64,000 nt of DNA, from contig NZ_JAHHQJ010000016.1 of NCBI RefSeq assembly GCF_020026455.1, positions 18,520-82,519 on the forward strand, given 5' to 3'. Source of the DNA: Alistipes sp. (lineage in GTDB: Bacteria; Bacteroidota; Bacteroidia; Bacteroidales; Rikenellaceae). Each line of letters starts with the position of its first letter. Position 1 is the stretch's first letter. The position numbers and the translations under genes were made by a program. Of the stretch, positions 36,049 to 44,546 are shown piece by piece. The notes beneath the pieces were generated by a model. That model had not been told where the DNA came from. It worked only from the letters and a program-made list of their open reading frames with translations, and searched no databases.

Positions 36049-36657
36049 ATGGAGAAGAAAACGATATTGGCGGTCGGAGCGGTCGCAATGCTGGCGCTCG
36101 CCGGATGCTCCGGAGGGTTCAGCGCCGCAGAGAGGGCGACCATTCGCGCCGGGGAGGGCGGAATCATGCGCGTCCTGACCGTCGGAAGTCCTTCCGATTC
36201 GCTGGTCCTGCGCCAAAAGGCCGCTCCCGTGACCCGGCAGCTGCTCCGGACGGATGACTGCGCCCTTCTGCGGCGCAGGATGCTGGCCACGGTGCAGGAT
36301 CCGCAGAATCCGGGTGTGGGCATCGCCGCCCCGCAGGTGGGGATCCTCCGGCGGATGATCGTCGTGCAGCGCTTCGACAAACCCGGGGAACCGTTCGAAT
36401 GCTACCTGAACCCGGAGATCGTCGCATCGTCGGCCGCCACCGCCCCGGGACGGGAGGGCTGCCTCTCGATTCCGGGATTTGCAGGCATGGTGACGCGGGC
36501 GCAGCGGATCGTATTGCGCTACCGCGACGAGCGGTTCGCCGAAAAAACGGAGACAATCGCCGGATTCACGGCCGTCATTTTCCAGCACGAGACGGATCAT
36601 CTCGACGGTATTCTCTATACCGACCGGATGGACGAGGCCCCCACGCCGGAAGGCTAG
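36049..36657 (+). CDS. Peptide deformylase with a lipoprotein signal
   Basis: 202 residues. The N-terminus is a lipoprotein signal peptide with the lipobox LAGC at residues 17-20. The rest is a complete deformylase: motif 1 GIAAPQ at 91-96, motif 2 EGCLS at 136-140 (metal Cys138) and motif 3 HETDH at 180-184 (metal His180 and His184, catalytic Glu181). Cytosolic deformylases remove formyl groups from nascent proteins and have no signal sequence. Here the enzyme should be exported and lipid-anchored, so its substrate is likely different. The residues after the Cys (SGGF) are not acidic, so a periplasm-facing anchor is more likely than surface display. No partner gene is adjacent. Confidence 0.9.
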   Translation: MEKKTILAVGAVAMLALAGCSGGFSAAERATIRAGEGGIMRVLTVGSPSDSLVLRQKAAPVTRQLLRTDDCALLRRRMLATVQDPQNPGVGIAAPQVGILRRMIVVQRFDKPGEPFECYLNPEIVASSAATAPGREGCLSIPGFAGMVTRAQRIVLRYRDERFAEKTETIAGFTAVIFQHETDHLDGILYTDRMDEAPTPEG

Positions 36658-36882
36658 CCGCTCCTGCCCGGCCGGCACCTGTCCAGTTCCCTGCCCAACC
36701 TCGCCCCGCCCGGCCTTCTGTCCGACCTCGTTTGGATCGGCTTCGCTCCGCTCCACCCGCCCCAGCTCCATCCGGCCCAACTCTGCTTGGCCCTGTCCGG
36801 TCCAGTCTGGCCCCGGCTCCACCCGGCTCAGCTCGGCCCTATTCCGCCCGCCTCCTGTCCGGATCGACTTTCCCCCCCCCAG
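36658..36882. other. C-rich degenerate spacer
   Basis: About 225 bases made mainly of short CCGGCTCCACCCG- and CCTGTCCGG-like words, ending in a run of nine C (36872-36880). No coding frame with family resemblance. It resembles in composition the GC-rich spacer before gpmI. Confidence 0.5.
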
Positions 36883-36918
36883 AAAAAAACGTCCGCAACG
36901 CCTGAAGGCGCTGCGGAC
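36883..36918 (-). terminator. Terminator of the carboxyltransferase gene
   Basis: GTCCGCAACGCC (36891-36902) pairs with GGCGCTGCGGAC (36907-36918), one mismatch, tetraloop TGAA. On the minus strand it is followed by seven T (36889-36883). Confidence 0.85.
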
Positions 36919-36945
36919 GGAATGGTGTCCGAAAGTGAGATTGCG

Positions 36946-38787
36946 TTATTCGATCTCCATCAGAATGGCGTCGGTGGCCACAGTCTGCCCCGGCTCGACC
37001 AGAATCTGCTTGACCGTACCGGCGAAATCGCTCGTGATGGCATTTTCCATCTTCATCGCCTCGAGAATGGCGACCTCCTGCCCGGCCTTCACCGTGTCGC
37101 CGACCTTCACATTCAGTTCGATGACGCGGCCCGGCAGCGGTGCCGTCACGGTGTTGCCCGTGATCACAACGGGGGCCTCCTCGACCTTGGCGACGGGTTC
37201 GGCCGGCTTCGCCGCCGCATAGGACTTCACCTTCAGGTTGGTCAGGAACGTCTTGGCTACCATCGGGAACAGCTCCAGCAGCAGCACCTCCTTTTCATCG
37301 GCGGCGAGTTTCACGCCTCCGGCCTCGGGCAGCTCGGGGTTGGGCTGCATCCGGTATTTCGAGGTGTCGTAAGGCGTCTCCTCACGCACGCCGCAGATCT
37401 TGAACCGGAATTCGGGGTCAATCTTCACCGGCGTCTTGCCGTATTCGCCCTTCACGAGTCCCACGAACTGCGACGACTTGTTGGAGTACATCGGACGTCC
37501 GGCCTTCTCGTCGAGGGCGCAGTTGACGGCCTGTGCCCCCACGATCTGCGAGGTGGGCGTCACCAGCGGCGGCAGACCCGCAGCCAGACGCACCGAAGGG
37601 ATTAGCTCCATGGCTCGGGGCAGAATCTCCTCGGCCTTGAGCTGCTTGAGCTGGGCCACCATGTTCGAATACATGCCGCCGGGAATCTCGGCCTTCTGCA
37701 CCAGCTCGTTTGGAGCCGGGAAACCGAAATAGGCCTCGATCTTGCGGCAGGTGTCGATCGTGGCGTTCTCGTCGTCGCGTTGTGCTGCGGCGATCGCCCG
37801 GTCGAACAGGGCGTCGATCTCGGCGGGAAGCGTGTCGGTTAGCGGGTTGAACGGCTTCGGCTCGGGTTTCTCGACGCCGAAGACCGACTGGTTCAGCTCC
37901 TTGCGGATCTCCCGCAACTGGACGTTGATCTTGGCCACAGCCTCCATGTTCACACCCGTTTCGATGCCCAGTTTCTTGCAGAATACGTGGATCAGCTCGA
38001 TGGCCGGGGCTCCCGTTCCTTCGGCGAAGTACCAGCAGTTGGTGTCCACGACGTCAACTCCGGCGATGATGGCCGAAAGCACCGAAGCCAGTCCGTAGCC
38101 CGGCGTGCAGTGGGTGTGGAAATCGACGGGAACCGAAAGGTTCTTCTTCAGCAGACGCACCAGCGTGGCGACGCGGCGCGGGGGAATCAGTCCCGACATG
38201 TCCTTGATGGTGATCATGTCGGCGCCCAGTGCGGCCATCTGACGGGCCTTGTCGAGGAAATAGGCGTCGGTGAAGACCGGCTTGGGATTCGACTTGCCCG
38301 TTAATTTGGCCCAGAAGCCCAGTTCGGGATATTTCGGGTCTACGGTATAGCAGACCGCACAGTCGGCTATTCCGCCGTACTGCTTGACGTATTTGACGGT
38401 CGATTTCACGTTGTCGACGTCGTTCAGGGCGTCGAAGATGCGCATGATGCCCAGCCCGCTTTGGATCGAGTTGCGGCAGAATCCGTCGATGATTTCGTCC
38501 GTATAGGGGGAGTAGCCGAACAGGTTTCGGCCGCGCGAAAGGGCTGTGAGTTTCGAGACGTCGCCCACCGCCTTGTGGATGGTTTCGAGGCGCGTCCACG
38601 GATTCTCGTTCAGGTAACGCATCACCGAGTCGGGAACGGCGCCACCCCATACTTCCATTGCATAGAAATTGGCATCTTTGTAGAACGGCAGGCAGCGGTC
38701 GATCTGCTCCTGGTTCATACGCGTTGCGAAGGACGACTGCTGGCCGTCGCGCAACGTAAGGTCTCTGATTTTGAGATTTCTCGCCAT
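36946..38787 (-). CDS. Oxaloacetate decarboxylase alpha / pyruvate carboxylase subunit B-type protein
   Basis: 613 residues. N-terminal carboxyltransferase TIM barrel (RDLTLRDGQQSSFATRM; the MEVWGGAVPD loop; DFHTHCTPGYG metal site), PYC/OADA conserved domain in the middle, a Pro/Ala linker (about 520-540) and a C-terminal biotinyl domain with EAMKMEN, where the Lys carries biotin. It transfers CO2 between biotin and pyruvate/oxaloacetate. As OadA it would pair with the membrane Na+ pump OadB/OadG; as PycB it would pair with a biotin carboxylase. Neither partner is in the window, so the direction is open. Own promoter and terminator. Confidence 0.9.
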   Translation of the reverse strand: MARNLKIRDLTLRDGQQSSFATRMNQEQIDRCLPFYKDANFYAMEVWGGAVPDSVMRYLNENPWTRLETIHKAVGDVSKLTALSRGRNLFGYSPYTDEIIDGFCRNSIQSGLGIMRIFDALNDVDNVKSTVKYVKQYGGIADCAVCYTVDPKYPELGFWAKLTGKSNPKPVFTDAYFLDKARQMAALGADMITIKDMSGLIPPRRVATLVRLLKKNLSVPVDFHTHCTPGYGLASVLSAIIAGVDVVDTNCWYFAEGTGAPAIELIHVFCKKLGIETGVNMEAVAKINVQLREIRKELNQSVFGVEKPEPKPFNPLTDTLPAEIDALFDRAIAAAQRDDENATIDTCRKIEAYFGFPAPNELVQKAEIPGGMYSNMVAQLKQLKAEEILPRAMELIPSVRLAAGLPPLVTPTSQIVGAQAVNCALDEKAGRPMYSNKSSQFVGLVKGEYGKTPVKIDPEFRFKICGVREETPYDTSKYRMQPNPELPEAGGVKLAADEKEVLLLELFPMVAKTFLTNLKVKSYAAAKPAEPVAKVEEAPVVITGNTVTAPLPGRVIELNVKVGDTVKAGQEVAILEAMKMENAITSDFAGTVKQILVEPGQTVATDAILMEIE

Positions 38788-38844
38788 ATTGTAATATCAA
38801 GATTTTTAGGGTTCTTTGGCATGAATCCTTTGTTATTTCAATAA

Positions 38845-38874
38845 CAAAGGTACTAAACCCTCCCGAAAATGCAA
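38845..38874 (-). promoter_or_regulatory. Promoter of the carboxyltransferase gene
   Basis: Minus strand: TTG at 38874-38872, 19 bases, then TACCTTTG at 38852-38845. Good match to the Bacteroidota consensus; leader of about 50 bases. Confidence 0.7.
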
Positions 38875-38935
38875 CTTTTTTTCGGGGAATTTTCAGGAAA
38901 AGGCCTTGTGTGCTTTCTGACGAGGCCCGGGGCGG

Positions 38936-39988
38936 TCATCCCTCCGACCCTCTTCCGGGCAGGAACACTTCCCGGTCGGGGAGTCCGTCGAGGTACCTGC
39001 GTTTGAAGATGTTGACGCAGAAGACAAACAGGGCCAGCATCAGCGGCCCGAAGATAACCCCCATGAATCCGAAGAGCGAAAGGCCGATGAAGACCCCGAA
39101 AATGGTGATGAGCGGATGCACGTCGGCCATTTTCCGCTGCATGACCATCCGCACGAGGTTGTCCACCTGCGTGACGACGAGCGTGCCGTACATCACCAGC
39201 CCGATGCCCGCTCCCCAGTTGCCTTCGAGCGCCATGTAGGCGGCCAGCGGAAGCCACACGAGGGCCGTTCCGACAATGGGCAGGATCGTGGCGAAGCAGG
39301 TCATCACGCCCCAGAAAATCGGTTCGTGAACGCCGAAGATCAGGTAGCCGGCATAGGCTACCAGTCCCTGCGAGACGGCCAGCAGCGGAATGACGATGGC
39401 GTTCGAGCGCACGATCATCTGTATTTCGTGCATCACGCTTCCCGCCGCGCTGCGGTCGAACGGCAGGATTTGGCGGCAGTAGTTCTCCATGCGCATGCCT
39501 CCGATCAGCATGAAGTAGAGCACGAAGAGCAGCACGACGAGGTTGACGGCGAAATTCAGGATGCCGCCCACGAGCCACTGCCCGGCTCTGGGGAGATAGG
39601 CCAGCACCGACTGCAGGTTGCTCTCGGACCAGAGATCGTATCCGGTTTTCTGCTCGATGAGTCCGGCCACGTGCCGGACGGGGGTGATGACCGACTGCGG
39701 GTCGAGGGCCGCGCCCTGGATTTTGTCGACGACCATCCAGACGATCAGGCTGATCGGCACGAGGAAGAAGAGGATCGCCTCGCCGAGCAGCAGCGAGGCT
39801 GCAAGGCTCCGCCGCCACCGGCGCCGTTCGCTCAGAAACCGCATCTGGCGCCGCAGCAGGATGTAGATCGTCATGGCGCCCAGCAGTCCGCCCAGAAACG
39901 GTGTCAGTTCGGCGAAGATCGTGATGCCCAGTCCCGCGATAAGCACGAAGAGCGAGTAGCGCCAGTATTTTTCACGCACCGAAAGCAT
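38936..39988 (-). CDS. AI-2E family transporter (YdiK/TqsA-like permease)
   Basis: 350 residues from the ATG at 39988; the open frame upstream is not membrane-like. About seven to eight membrane helices, with the family pattern of a long amphipathic loop in the middle (residues 130-200) and the conserved C-terminal part LPIVGTALVWLP, then NLVRMVMQRKMADVHPLITIFGVF and GFMGVIFGPLML. Family members export small molecules or exchange ions (AI-2, Na+/H+ in some); substrate cannot be told. Single gene. Confidence 0.9.
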   Translation of the reverse strand: MLSVREKYWRYSLFVLIAGLGITIFAELTPFLGGLLGAMTIYILLRRQMRFLSERRRWRRSLAASLLLGEAILFFLVPISLIVWMVVDKIQGAALDPQSVITPVRHVAGLIEQKTGYDLWSESNLQSVLAYLPRAGQWLVGGILNFAVNLVVLLFVLYFMLIGGMRMENYCRQILPFDRSAAGSVMHEIQMIVRSNAIVIPLLAVSQGLVAYAGYLIFGVHEPIFWGVMTCFATILPIVGTALVWLPLAAYMALEGNWGAGIGLVMYGTLVVTQVDNLVRMVMQRKMADVHPLITIFGVFIGLSLFGFMGVIFGPLMLALFVFCVNIFKRRYLDGLPDREVFLPGRGSEG

Positions 39989-40080
39989 ACCCCGGCCTTG
40001 CACAAGGAACGTGCCGCGGGCTTCCGGGGCGGGACCTCGAAATGTCACAACAATGTCATCTGAAAATTTGCGGTGTTCTA

Positions 40081-40112
40081 TTGCGGCGCACAAATATTTG
40101 ATATATATTTGC
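40081..40112 (+). promoter_or_regulatory. Promoter for leader ORF and Oar-like receptor
   Basis: TTG at 40081-40083 and TATATTTGC at 40104-40112, 20 bases apart. The transcript start would fall close to the ATG at 40116 and some 240 bases before the receptor gene. Confidence 0.65.
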
Positions 40113-40115
40113 GGC

Positions 40116-40208
40116 ATGGAAAGAAAGGCCGAAATCGTCAGCACGAACATCCTGGAAATGAGCATCCGCCATTGGCGAAGGGTTCTTTCTGAAGACACAT
40201 ACGATTGA
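40116..40208 (+). CDS. Possible 30-aa leader peptide
   Basis: A 30-codon frame begins 3 bases after the -7 box and its stop (40206-40208) abuts the hairpin at 40209. The peptide is MERKAEIVSTNILEM followed by a basic/aromatic SIRHWRRV stretch and an acidic end. If used, it would be translated from an almost leaderless mRNA. I do not recognise it. It could be a regulatory leader ORF or chance; placement between promoter and hairpin is the only support. Confidence 0.3.
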   Translation: MERKAEIVSTNILEMSIRHWRRVLSEDTYD

Positions 40209-40248
40209 CGAGGGATGTTCCTGCACGAGGAGCGTCCCTCGCTGTTTT
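40209..40248 (+). terminator. Attenuator-like hairpin upstream of the Oar-like receptor
   Basis: CGAGGGA pairs with TCCCTCG (40209-40215 / 40235-40241), and inside it TTCCT pairs with AGGAG around GCACG; TGTTTTCT follows. It lies between the promoter and the receptor gene in the same direction, so it would have to be read through or regulated. Confidence 0.55.
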
Positions 40249-40357
40249 CTCAAACGGGCCCCTTGGCGGGCAAGAGCAATGCGGCAAAAACACGGACAAG
40301 CGAAACATTGACAATGCAAATACCCAAAAAATCCTTTATTCACAAAAACCAATGTTT

Positions 40358-43300
40358 ATGAAGAAATTTTTTCTTTTCATGCTTTCGGTCTTCGCATTTT
40401 GCGCAGCCGATGCACAGGTGACGACATCGGGAATGAACGGTACGGTTACCGACGCCGACGGGCAGCCGCTCGTTGGTGCCACGGTCGTTGCCGTGCATAC
40501 CCCTTCGGGCACGCAGTATGGCGCCGTCACCGGCAAGGACGGTGACTACAACCTGCAGGGACTGCGCACGGGAGGCCCCTACACGGTGACTTTCTCGTTC
40601 GTAGGCTACCAAAGTGTCGAATTCCCGGGCCTGATGCTGTCGCTGGGCCAGACGCTCCAGCGCGACGCCTACCTCAAGGACAGCCAGCAGCTCGATGCCG
40701 TGGTCATCACGGCCGACGGCAAGAACAGTTCGATGAACGTCAACCGTGCGGGAGCCATCACCAGCATCTCCAACGAGCAGATCGAGCTGCTGCCTTCGGT
40801 CAGCCGCAGCATGAACGACGTCATGCGCCTCACGCCGCAGGCTTCGTCGACAACCTCGGGACTGGCCATCGGCGGCGGTAACTACCGCCAGTCGTATGTG
40901 ACGGTCGATGGTGCGGCATTCAACAACATGTTCGGTATCGGCGGCAACCTGCCCGCCGGCGGTTCGCCCATTTCGCTCGACGCACTGGAGCAGGTGTCGG
41001 TGTCGGTAACCCCCTTCGACGTGCGCCAGAGCGGCTTCACGGGAGGTGCGATCAATGCCGTCACCAAGTCGGGAACCAACGACCTGAAGGTCTCGGCCTA
41101 CCTCTACTCCAAGAGCGACCAGCTCCAGGGCGACAAGTACGACGGCGGCAAGCTGTCGCTGAGCGAGATGCGCAACAACACGCTCGGATTCAGCATCGGC
41201 GCCCCGATCGTCAAAAACAAGCTCTTCGTGTTCGCCAACTTCGAGCGCGAGTGGAACACCACGCCGGGCAACTCCCGTCTGGCCCGCACGAGCGAAAGCC
41301 AGGAGTTCGGCAAAAACCAGCAATACAACCGCCCGACGGTCGATCGGCTCGACGAGATGAGCAAGTTCCTGATCGACAACTACGGTTACAATCCGGGCCC
41401 CTACCAGAACTATTCGGTGAAGACGCCCGGCTACAAGCTCATGGCGCGCGTGGACTGGAACATCAACCGCAACCACGCACTGAACGTGCGCTTCAGCCGG
41501 ACGCAGAACAAGTATTCGTCGGGTCCGTCGTCGTCGATCTCGCCGATCAACTCCAGATACACCTACGACAGGGACAACTACGGCCGTAATTCGGACTACG
41601 CCATGTATTTCGGAAATTCGCGCTACTACCAGGAGCAGAACTTCACGTCGGTAGCCGCCGAGCTCAACTCGCGCTTCATGGACAGCCGTCTGACCAACAC
41701 GCTGCGCTACACCTATTCGCACCAGTACGAGCCGCGCAGCTACGACGGCAGCATCTTCCCGACGGTGGATATTCTGGAGTCCACCGATGAGGGCACGAAC
41801 GCCTTGTACGCCACGTTTGGTCTCGATCCCTTCACCGAAGGCAACCTGCGCGAGGTGTCGACGCACATCGTGACCGACGAAATCGGCTACACGCTGGGCA
41901 AGCACCGACTGGTGGCCGGTCTGCAGTTCGAGCACAACCTGACCACGAACGGTTATCTGCAGGGTGGTGCAGGATACTATGTCTACGAGAGCTGGGACGA
42001 CTTCAAGAACAACAAGACCCCGCTGGCTTTCCGCATTGCCCACGGCAACAACGACGCATTGTCGCAGGCCTTCCCCCAGTTCACCTACATGCAGTACTCG
42101 GTCTATCTTCAGGACGAGATCAACCTGAGCGAGCGCTTCCGTGCAACGGTCGGCGTGCGTTTCGAGATCCCGGTCTATCCGACGATCTCGGGCAACGAGA
42201 ACAAGGATTTTACGCAGATCTTCGCGGAGCACGGCGGTTACAAAACCTCTGACATGCCCAAGGCCCGTCTGTCGGTGGCACCCCGCGTGGGCTTCAACTG
42301 GGACATGACCGGCGAACGCAAGTATATCCTCCGCGGAGGTACGGGTGTCTTCAACGGCCGTCTGCCGTTCGTATGGCTTGTGTCGGTGGCCGGAAACAGC
42401 AACACCATCCAGAACGGAATTACGCTCCACCGCGACGATAAGGATCGGACGACCCCCATGCCGTCGTTCCACACCAATGTCAAAGACATGCTGGAAGACG
42501 TCTACAAGGGAGCCTACAAGGGACAGGACCTGGCGGCCAACACGCAGCCGACCATTCTGGACAAGAACCTCAAAATGCCCTCGACCTGGAAAAGCTCGCT
42601 GGCCCTGGATCTGAAACTTCCGGGCGATGTCAACCTCAATATCGAGGGAATCTACAACATGGACTTCAACTCGGTGACCGTCACCAAGCTCGGCATGGTC
42701 GAGAAAGAGGGTGGCATCCAGCTTCCGGGCGAACCCGCAGCGCGTACCTACTGGGAGGGTGCCAATATCAAGAATAAGGACGGCGCAACCGTCAATCCCT
42801 ACCTGATCAACAACACCGACGGCCTGGACGGATACTACGCATCGGTTTCGGCTCAGGTGTCGAAAAACTGGGGCTTCGGTCTCTCGTTGATGGCTGCCTA
42901 TACCTATTCAAGCGCCAAGAACGTGATCGACGGCATCGGCGATCAGGTAACCTCGGCCTTCAACACCAACACGTTCAACAGAAACGGCTCGAACGTTCCC
43001 GAACTGGGCTACGCCTCCTACGTGTCGCCCCACCGCATCCTGCTCAACGTCGGCTACCGCCTCCAGCAGAAGTTCGGTGCATCGAACTTCGGACTCTACT
43101 ACGAGGCTTTCCGTCAGGGATATATCGGTCGTTACTCCTACTCGCGCTACTCCTACACGATGTACATGCAGAGCGGCAAGTACCAGAATCCGGTGACGAA
43201 CGACCGCGGCGCCGTGAACCTGATCTACATCCCGACCCGCGAGGAACTCGACGGCATGCCGTTCTCGTCCGACGAGAACAAGGAGGAGTACTGGAAATTC

Positions 43301-43636
43301 ATCCAGAACGACGACTATCTTTCGAAGCACACCGGCGAATACTCGAAGCGCGGCGGCGCCGTGATGCCCTGGCAGCACGTGCTGAACTTCCGCTTCTCGC
43401 AGGACTTCTACGTCAACGTCAAAGGCAAGCGCAACACGATCTCGCTGGGTCTCGACGTCAACAACATCGCCAACATGCTCAACCGCAACTGGGGCAATGT
43501 GAAGCAGATCAGCTCGACCAATATTCTGAAATACGAGAAGGGTACCTACACGTTCAACAAACCCACGTGGACGAAGGTTGCAGGTACGGCATCGACCTGG
43601 TCGGCAATGTTCAGCATCCGCTATACGTTCAACTGA
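40358..43636 (+). CDS. Oar-like TonB-dependent receptor
   Basis: 1092 residues from the ATG at 40358 (an ATG two codons earlier is equally possible). Signal peptide ending CAADAQ, then a carboxypeptidase regulatory-like domain (NGTVTDADGQPLVGATV), a short plug lacking the long SusC signature, and a barrel ending SIRYTFN, the OmpA/Oar style. No susD gene follows, so it is not a SusC/D pair. Oar-type proteins are abundant Bacteroidota surface receptors of mostly unknown ligand; some have been implicated in uptake or export of proteins. Expressed alone between its promoter and a strong terminator. Confidence 0.93.
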   Translation: MKKFFLFMLSVFAFCAADAQVTTSGMNGTVTDADGQPLVGATVVAVHTPSGTQYGAVTGKDGDYNLQGLRTGGPYTVTFSFVGYQSVEFPGLMLSLGQTLQRDAYLKDSQQLDAVVITADGKNSSMNVNRAGAITSISNEQIELLPSVSRSMNDVMRLTPQASSTTSGLAIGGGNYRQSYVTVDGAAFNNMFGIGGNLPAGGSPISLDALEQVSVSVTPFDVRQSGFTGGAINAVTKSGTNDLKVSAYLYSKSDQLQGDKYDGGKLSLSEMRNNTLGFSIGAPIVKNKLFVFANFEREWNTTPGNSRLARTSESQEFGKNQQYNRPTVDRLDEMSKFLIDNYGYNPGPYQNYSVKTPGYKLMARVDWNINRNHALNVRFSRTQNKYSSGPSSSISPINSRYTYDRDNYGRNSDYAMYFGNSRYYQEQNFTSVAAELNSRFMDSRLTNTLRYTYSHQYEPRSYDGSIFPTVDILESTDEGTNALYATFGLDPFTEGNLREVSTHIVTDEIGYTLGKHRLVAGLQFEHNLTTNGYLQGGAGYYVYESWDDFKNNKTPLAFRIAHGNNDALSQAFPQFTYMQYSVYLQDEINLSERFRATVGVRFEIPVYPTISGNENKDFTQIFAEHGGYKTSDMPKARLSVAPRVGFNWDMTGERKYILRGGTGVFNGRLPFVWLVSVAGNSNTIQNGITLHRDDKDRTTPMPSFHTNVKDMLEDVYKGAYKGQDLAANTQPTILDKNLKMPSTWKSSLALDLKLPGDVNLNIEGIYNMDFNSVTVTKLGMVEKEGGIQLPGEPAARTYWEGANIKNKDGATVNPYLINNTDGLDGYYASVSAQVSKNWGFGLSLMAAYTYSSAKNVIDGIGDQVTSAFNTNTFNRNGSNVPELGYASYVSPHRILLNVGYRLQQKFGASNFGLYYEAFRQGYIGRYSYSRYSYTMYMQSGKYQNPVTNDRGAVNLIYIPTREELDGMPFSSDENKEEYWKFIQNDDYLSKHTGEYSKRGGAVMPWQHVLNFRFSQDFYVNVKGKRNTISLGLDVNNIANMLNRNWGNVKQISSTNILKYEKGTYTFNKPTWTKVAGTASTWSAMFSIRYTFN

Positions 43637-43662
43637 TCTCCCCGAGAGAGATTCCAAAAAGA

Positions 43663-43690
43663 AGAGACCGGCGCAAGCCGGTCTCTTTCT
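43663..43690. terminator. Bidirectional terminator
   Basis: AGAGACCGGC (43663-43672) pairs with GCCGGTCTCT (43677-43686), GCAA loop; T-rich on both outer sides. Serves the receptor gene and the convergent HAD gene. Confidence 0.9.
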
Positions 43691-43713
43691 TTATATTATG
43701 GTATGCAGCCCGA

Positions 43714-44301
43714 TTAGAGCAACATCTTGCGCAGCTTGTCGCACGCGGCTGCGGGATTGCGGTGGTCGAATACGAAGCCGCTGATGCCCAGTGCGGCGGC
43801 CGCCTCGATGTTCTGTTGCCGGTCGTCGATAAAAAACGTCTCGGAGGGGATCAGTCCATAGCGTTCGAGCAGAATCTCGTAGATGCGCGGCTCGGGTTTC
43901 ACGGTGTGCTCCTCGCAGGAGACCACCTCGCCGTCGAAAAGCCCGTAGACGGGGAATCGGCGCAGAAAGTCGATGAACTCGCGCGACATGTTCGAAAGCA
44001 CGTAGAGCCGGTATCCCGCCGCTTTCAGCTCGCCGACGAGCTGTTCGGTCGGCTTCACGGGTTCCTGCAGGTCGACGGCCAGCCGAAGGAGTGCGGCACA
44101 GGTTTCCCGGGAGCGTCCGGTCATTTCGCTGATGGTGTCGGTCACCTCGTCGAGCGTCGATGTGCCGCGGTCGTATTCCTCCCAAAATAGGGGCATGCGC
44201 GGGGCGCGCAGAAAACCGAAGAATTCGATCAGTTCGGGGGGACACTTGCTTTTATCACGGGCGAAAAGTACTCCGCCAAGGTCAAAAACGATGTTTTTCA
44301 T
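43714..44301 (-). CDS. HAD-superfamily phosphatase (YihX/acid phosphatase-like)
   Basis: 195 residues from the ATG at 44301. Motif I IVFDLGGVL (nucleophile Asp), motif II LYVLSNMS, motif III VKPEPRIYEILL (Lys) and motif IV ETFFIDDRQQNIEAA. This is the plan of YihX/GCN-like HAD phosphatases that act on sugar phosphates such as glucose-1-phosphate. Cytoplasmic. Downstream of hppA by a 245-base repeat-containing gap. A much longer in-frame extension upstream is made of repeat-coded residues and rejected. Confidence 0.9.
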   Translation of the reverse strand: MKNIVFDLGGVLFARDKSKCPPELIEFFGFLRAPRMPLFWEEYDRGTSTLDEVTDTISEMTGRSRETCAALLRLAVDLQEPVKPTEQLVGELKAAGYRLYVLSNMSREFIDFLRRFPVYGLFDGEVVSCEEHTVKPEPRIYEILLERYGLIPSETFFIDDRQQNIEAAAALGISGFVFDHRNPAAACDKLRKMLL

Positions 44302-44332
44302 GGGGGCAAATATACGAAAAAAATCCGTTGGC

Positions 44333-44468
44333 GCGGGCCCGCCTGGGGCTCGGACCTCTCCAACACGATGAAACCCCGCTCTTTTCTCCTTTCTCATGAC
44401 GCGGGCCCGCTTGGGGTCCGGACCTCTCCAATGCGATGGAAACCCGCTCTTTTCCCTTTCTCCGTGAC
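44333..44468. repeat. Two tandem copies of a 68-bp repeat
   Basis: Units 44333-44400 and 44401-44468 align without gaps; both begin GCGGGCCCGC and contain GGACCTCTCCAA and CCCGCTCTTTTC, with about ten differences. A third start (GCGGCCCGACC) follows at 44469. Intergenic, between hppA and the HAD gene. Confidence 0.85.
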
Positions 44469-44477
44469 GCGGCCCGA

Positions 44478-44508
44478 CCCGGAGGGGAATCCTTATTTTC
44501 CCTCCGGG
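44478..44508 (-). terminator. Probable hppA terminator hairpin
   Basis: CCCGGAGGG (44478-44486) pairs with CCCTCCGGG (44500-44508). It lies 39 bases downstream of the hppA stop on the minus strand. The T-run is weak, so efficiency is uncertain. Confidence 0.5.
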
Positions 44509-44546
44509 CCGGACCTGACAGGGTGAAAGCCCGTGCGCAGCGACAA

